9,011 bases of DNA from an uncultured Treponema sp. (GTDB taxonomy: Bacteria > Spirochaetota > Spirochaetia > Treponematales > Treponemataceae): contig CAMOEE010000100.1 in NCBI GenBank assembly GCA_946611835.1, forward strand, positions 1 through 9,011, read 5' to 3'. Numbering within the stretch: the first letter of the stretch is position 1; each line of letters opens with the position of its first letter. The position numbers were made by a program, and so were the translations under genes. The notes beneath the pieces are model-generated. The model ran no database searches, was not told the DNA's origin, and saw only the letters and a program-made list of their open reading frames with translations. Below are positions 5,611 to 9,011 of the stretch, in pieces.

Positions 5611-6540
5611 ATGGGTATAAAAACTGACGAAGAGCTAACGAAGGCGTACAAATTCCTCTCCGAAGGGAATCTTGCGCAGGCACGGGATGTGCTGGCACAG
5701 GCGATAGGCTACAACTTTGACAACTCCGAGATTAATTTCGCCCATTGGTGCTGCTCTTATTGGGTTGATTTCATTCAGGGTCTGCCCCGGATGGAGGCTT
5801 ACGAGCAGGGAGACGGGCTTATCGCCCGCTGGAAGAGTTTCAGGCAGGATTCCGAACAAAAACAAAACTTCCAGCAAAAAACGATTTATGCTCTGCAGCA
5901 GGGGATTTTCAGCCTCGCCCTCAAGGCTTACGACCTTTCCAAAGAAGAGGGCTCGCAGAGCCAGCTGGCAGATCTTTACCGAAAAAAGGGCCTGTGCCTC
6001 AAAAAACTCGGGAAATACGAGAACGCACTCAACCTTCTTTCAGAAGCATACAGGATTTCACCGCAGTCGTCAGTCATACTAGCCGAAATGGCAGACTGTC
6101 TGGCTCTTTGCGGCGAAGAAAAAAACGCTAAGGTTCTCTTCAGGGAAGCTTTCTTTATCGACGCACAGCGAATCGAAATCGAATTTCTTGAATCTGAGCT
6201 TATCTGCTGCCTTATCCGGCAGGTAAAAGAAAAGGGATACACGGGTGCCGTGCTTCAGGAATGGATTCCGGTCTACGGAGTTCTGTACGGGGTATTCAAT
6301 GTAAAAAGGGAACTCCGCACCCAGGAGGCAGGAAGGCTCCGCCAGGAAATATTCGCCAAGGAAAACGAAATAAAGGATCCGTCCAACGATTCGAGGCTTC
6401 TGGTTCCAAAGCTGATAAATATGTATTTCTGGCTTATCGATCATTACGCACGCTCAAACGAAGGCAACGACAAAATCAACGAATGTCTTCTTCAGATTCG
6501 TGTACATGATGAGAACATATATCGAATGTATACAAAATAA
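5611..6540 (+). CDS. Cytoplasmic TPR-repeat protein upstream of greA
   Basis: A 309-residue protein without signal peptide or membrane helix. A TPR-like helix pair lies at 8-34 (AYKFLSEGNLAQARDVLAQA), and clear TPRs at about 121-154 (KGLCLKKLGKYENALNLLSE) and 155-186. The region 190-309 is mostly helical with no motif I recognise. The N-terminal part has unusual aromatic and Cys content (HWCCSYW at 45-51). The ATG at 5611 is the first in frame after the promoter and lies directly before the TPR pattern, but no Shine-Dalgarno precedes it, so the start is somewhat uncertain. The gene ends 18 nt before the long greA and should share its transcript, suggesting a partner or regulator of that protein. 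No more specific function is supported. Confidence 0.9.
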   Translation: MGIKTDEELTKAYKFLSEGNLAQARDVLAQAIGYNFDNSEINFAHWCCSYWVDFIQGLPRMEAYEQGDGLIARWKSFRQDSEQKQNFQQKTIYALQQGIFSLALKAYDLSKEEGSQSQLADLYRKKGLCLKKLGKYENALNLLSEAYRISPQSSVILAEMADCLALCGEEKNAKVLFREAFFIDAQRIEIEFLESELICCLIRQVKEKGYTGAVLQEWIPVYGVLYGVFNVKRELRTQEAGRLRQEIFAKENEIKDPSNDSRLLVPKLINMYFWLIDHYARSNEGNDKINECLLQIRVHDENIYRMYTK

Positions 6541-6558
6541 ATTGGCAAGGAGTATTTT

Positions 6559-9011
6559 ATGTCAAAAGAGCTAGTGGACTTGGTACAGGCAAAACTCAAG
6601 GAAGACACCTGGACCCGCGCAACAATCAGCAACTACTCAAAGAATGATTTGGTTGAGCTTACAGCAATCGTAGAGAGAGCAAAAAGCGAGAACTGCATTG
6701 ATGAGATCAAAGAAATCTGTGACGAGCAGCTTTCTCACACAAAAGACAGCATCACTGCCCTCTACATTTCAGGAATGCTCGGCCTCAAAAAAGGCTCTCT
6801 CGACAATTCCTCTCTGGAAGCACTCGTTGACATTTTCCAGAACAACCACAAGGAGCCAATCGTAGTCTACATGTGCGAGACAATCCTTGCCGATGACAAA
6901 TCAAACAAGTTCGCACTCCGAACTCTCGCAGCAAACTACGAGCAGTCTGGCAACGCTGACATCTGGGCAATCTACGAGCGAATCATCAAGGTTGACCTCA
7001 ACGAGGCCGAAATCGCAAAAAAACTCGGTGACCATTATTCTGCAGAAGGAGACGGTGAAAAGGCAAACGAATACTACAAGAAGGCCCTTCTCCGCTATGT
7101 AAACAACAAGAACATCAACTCTGCCAACGAAATCTGGTCAAAGCTCGTGGCTTCAATCCCTGAAGAAATCGACTTCTTCCTCCTGGTACAGCGCAAAATC
7201 GCAAAATCAATCAGCGCAGACAAATCAGCACTGATGATGCAGGAGCTTTACAACTACTACAAAGACAACGCAAAGTGGGACACGGCTATCGACATCCTCA
7301 AGCTCAACCTCACGATCGACCCGAAGGATCCCTGGGCACGCCGGGAAATCGCCGAGTGCTATGCAAAAAAATACGCAAACCACAGCCATGTTGATGAATA
7401 CATCCGCTCATCAGACCTCACTCAGAGCTACCGAAACGTATTCGAGGCAATCTCAGACTTCGAGAAACACATCGCTTTCGATGCCCGTGCTTTCGTATTC
7501 CACCGCACCTGGGGTGTCGGCGTAATCACAAAGGTTGAAAACGACACTCTTACAATCAATTTCGGAAAAGCCGGCAAAAAAGAAATCTCCCTCAAGATGG
7601 CCGTCAACGCATTGCAGCCTCTTGCCCGTGACCACATCTGGGTCATCAAGGCTACGGTCGGCTCAAAATCTTCAAAATTCAAGACAAAAGAAGATTTGGC
7701 AAAAGAAATCAAGACAAACAAGGAATGGGCCCTCAAGACAATCATCAAGAGCTTCGATAACAGCTGTGACTTCAAGAAAATCAAGGCAGAGCTTGTTCCG
7801 TCAATTCTCTCTACAAGCGAATGGACCAGCTGGAACAGCGGCGCAAAGAAAGTCCTTGAGTCTGACTCAACATTCGGCGTAAACCCGAACAATATCAACG
7901 AATACACAGTCCGTGACAGAGCAATCACTCCGGAAGAAAAATACTCAAACGAATTCAAGGCACAGAAAGCCTTCTTCGCCCGAATCGACATTCTCATCAA
8001 ATTCATTGAGGACGAGTCAACGGACAAAGAAAGCGAGCTTCTTGCAGATATGTTCAGCTATTTCACAGGCTTCCTCAAATCATTCAATGAGGTTGACGAG
8101 CAGGTCATCGCATCTTACCTTGTCGTCAAACAGGTCAGCCAGGAAGTCCCTGGGCTGGCATTCCAGAGCAAATACACATTCGCCCAGCTTTACGGCGAGC
8201 TTGAGTCACCAAAAGAAATGTACACGGTCCTCAAAGGCTCTAAGAAAGGTGACTTGCGGGCAGAATTCCTTGAATCTGTCAAAATGCTTCCAAACTGGGA
8301 AGACGAATTCATCAAGATGTTCCCTGCTATCCTCCGAAAAGAGGCTCTCATCGCAATTATCAACGCAGGTCATGTTGACAAGGTCCAGAAGCTCGTTTCT
8401 GACTCATTCGAAGACTTCCGCGCTTACCGTGATGTAATCCTCTTCCTCTTTGATGAGTGCAGCGAGGAAGAATGGTTCAAGGCGGCCCAGGTTCCGCTCC
8501 AGAAGCAGCTCATTGCAATCGTCAACATCATCTCACAGTGTTTCCGTGAGATTGACAACCATGTCGAGTCAACCGAGAACAAAAAAATCATCAAGAACGC
8601 ATGCAAGATGCTCTTCGACAAGGACAACAACAAATATGCGACATATATGCTCTCATGTGATGAGGAGCAGATGGGTCACATGTACACCCTCGTTGACGAC
8701 ATCAAGGGGCTTGACGGTTTCGACGGAGCCGAGAAAATCAAGACTCAGCTCAGAAACAAGATTCTCGAAAAATACCCGGACTACAAATTCCACACAACAG
8801 AAGAGAAGTCTGCAGCTCCAAAAGGAATGCTTGTCACAGCAAAGAAACTCGAAGAAAAACGCAACCTCGTCGAGAAGATGCAGGATGTGGATATTCCAGC
8901 AATCGCAAAAGAAGTTGCAGAAGCAAAGGAAAAGGGCGACTTGAAAGAGAACGCCGAGTACATCGCAGCAAAAGAAGCTCAGCACAAACTTGGAAACGAC
9001 CTCAAACGACT
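6559..9011 (+). CDS. greA: Long GreA: TPR/Tudor-like N-terminal region fused to GreA factor, 3' end cut
   Basis: GreA enters the RNA polymerase secondary channel and stimulates cleavage of backtracked RNA. The GreA domain begins near Met757 (MLVTAKKLEEKRNLVEKM) and reaches GDLKENAEY, whose acidic tip residues are Asp794 and Glu797, so catalytic function should be intact. The window ends at residue 817, inside the GreA coiled coil; about 100 residues are missing. E. coli GreA is 158 residues, so about 750 are extra. These include TPR-like helices at about 155-185 and 236-275, a segment at 314-352 (FHRTWGVGVI, INFG, ISLKMAVNALQPL) resembling the Tudor/SH3-like tails of PcrA/UvrD or the CarD RNA-polymerase-binding fold, and a helical region to about 740. 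AAGGAG at 6547-6552, 6 nt before ATG, fixes the start. Similar long GreA proteins are known in Borrelia and Treponema. Codon choice is strongly biased (Ile mostly ATC), suggesting high expression. Confidence 0.95.
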   Translation, partial: MSKELVDLVQAKLKEDTWTRATISNYSKNDLVELTAIVERAKSENCIDEIKEICDEQLSHTKDSITALYISGMLGLKKGSLDNSSLEALVDIFQNNHKEPIVVYMCETILADDKSNKFALRTLAANYEQSGNADIWAIYERIIKVDLNEAEIAKKLGDHYSAEGDGEKANEYYKKALLRYVNNKNINSANEIWSKLVASIPEEIDFFLLVQRKIAKSISADKSALMMQELYNYYKDNAKWDTAIDILKLNLTIDPKDPWARREIAECYAKKYANHSHVDEYIRSSDLTQSYRNVFEAISDFEKHIAFDARAFVFHRTWGVGVITKVENDTLTINFGKAGKKEISLKMAVNALQPLARDHIWVIKATVGSKSSKFKTKEDLAKEIKTNKEWALKTIIKSFDNSCDFKKIKAELVPSILSTSEWTSWNSGAKKVLESDSTFGVNPNNINEYTVRDRAITPEEKYSNEFKAQKAFFARIDILIKFIEDESTDKESELLADMFSYFTGFLKSFNEVDEQVIASYLVVKQVSQEVPGLAFQSKYTFAQLYGELESPKEMYTVLKGSKKGDLRAEFLESVKMLPNWEDEFIKMFPAILRKEALIAIINAGHVDKVQKLVSDSFEDFRAYRDVILFLFDECSEEEWFKAAQVPLQKQLIAIVNIISQCFREIDNHVESTENKKIIKNACKMLFDKDNNKYATYMLSCDEEQMGHMYTLVDDIKGLDGFDGAEKIKTQLRNKILEKYPDYKFHTTEEKSAAPKGMLVTAKKLEEKRNLVEKMQDVDIPAIAKEVAEAKEKGDLKENAEYIAAKEAQHKLGNDLKR

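Noticed and set aside
7428..8027. 199-codon minus-strand open frame inside greA
   Set aside because: It is antisense to a well-supported coding frame. The strong codon bias of greA removes stops from other frames, which explains its length.
7913..8944. Plus-strand Ser/Arg/Thr-rich open frames within greA (7913-8437, 8450-8944)
   Set aside because: They are frame-shifted readings of greA; their composition is an artefact of its AAG, ATC and CTC codons.

Overview
The window looks like ordinary chromosome of a spirochaete, most likely a Treponema of moderate GC content. The evidence is the gene types: RecA, ribulose-phosphate 3-epimerase, several poorly conserved exported TPR proteins, and a very long GreA whose catalytic domain sits behind about 750 extra residues, an arrangement known from spirochaetes (Treponema, Borrelia) and, in another form, chlamydiae. 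The organism assignment is inference; no rRNA or other marker is present. I see no mobile element, CRISPR array, tRNA or rRNA.

Layout. Positions 1-1009 hold recA on the minus strand, missing its last residues at the window edge. Positions 1010-1283 are non-coding. They carry a plausible recA promoter with a 22-bp dyad over its -35, a G-rich tract and a 12-bp TA palindrome at the -10, and a GC-rich cluster of hairpins just after the next gene. Positions 1284-5430 are a compact minus-strand operon read rpe, exported TPR/coiled-coil protein, exported beta-rich/coiled-coil protein, TPR membrane protein. Its junctions are a 1-nt gap, an ATGA overlap and a 1-nt gap, so translation is probably coupled. 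Positions 5431-5610 are a divergent AT-rich promoter region. Positions 5611-6540 and 6559-9011 are a plus-strand pair: a cytoplasmic TPR protein and the long GreA, which runs off the window.

How the genes may work together. The three proteins after rpe look like parts of one envelope assembly: two have signal peptides, the third has cytoplasmic TPRs, one membrane helix and an exported domain with OB-like features. The plus-strand pair looks like a transcription module: a TPR protein next to a GreA that carries its own TPR-like repeats and a Tudor/SH3-like segment that might contact RNA polymerase. The most striking details are the predicted leaderless start of rpe, the dyad at the recA promoter, the GreA architecture and the uncharacterised envelope operon.
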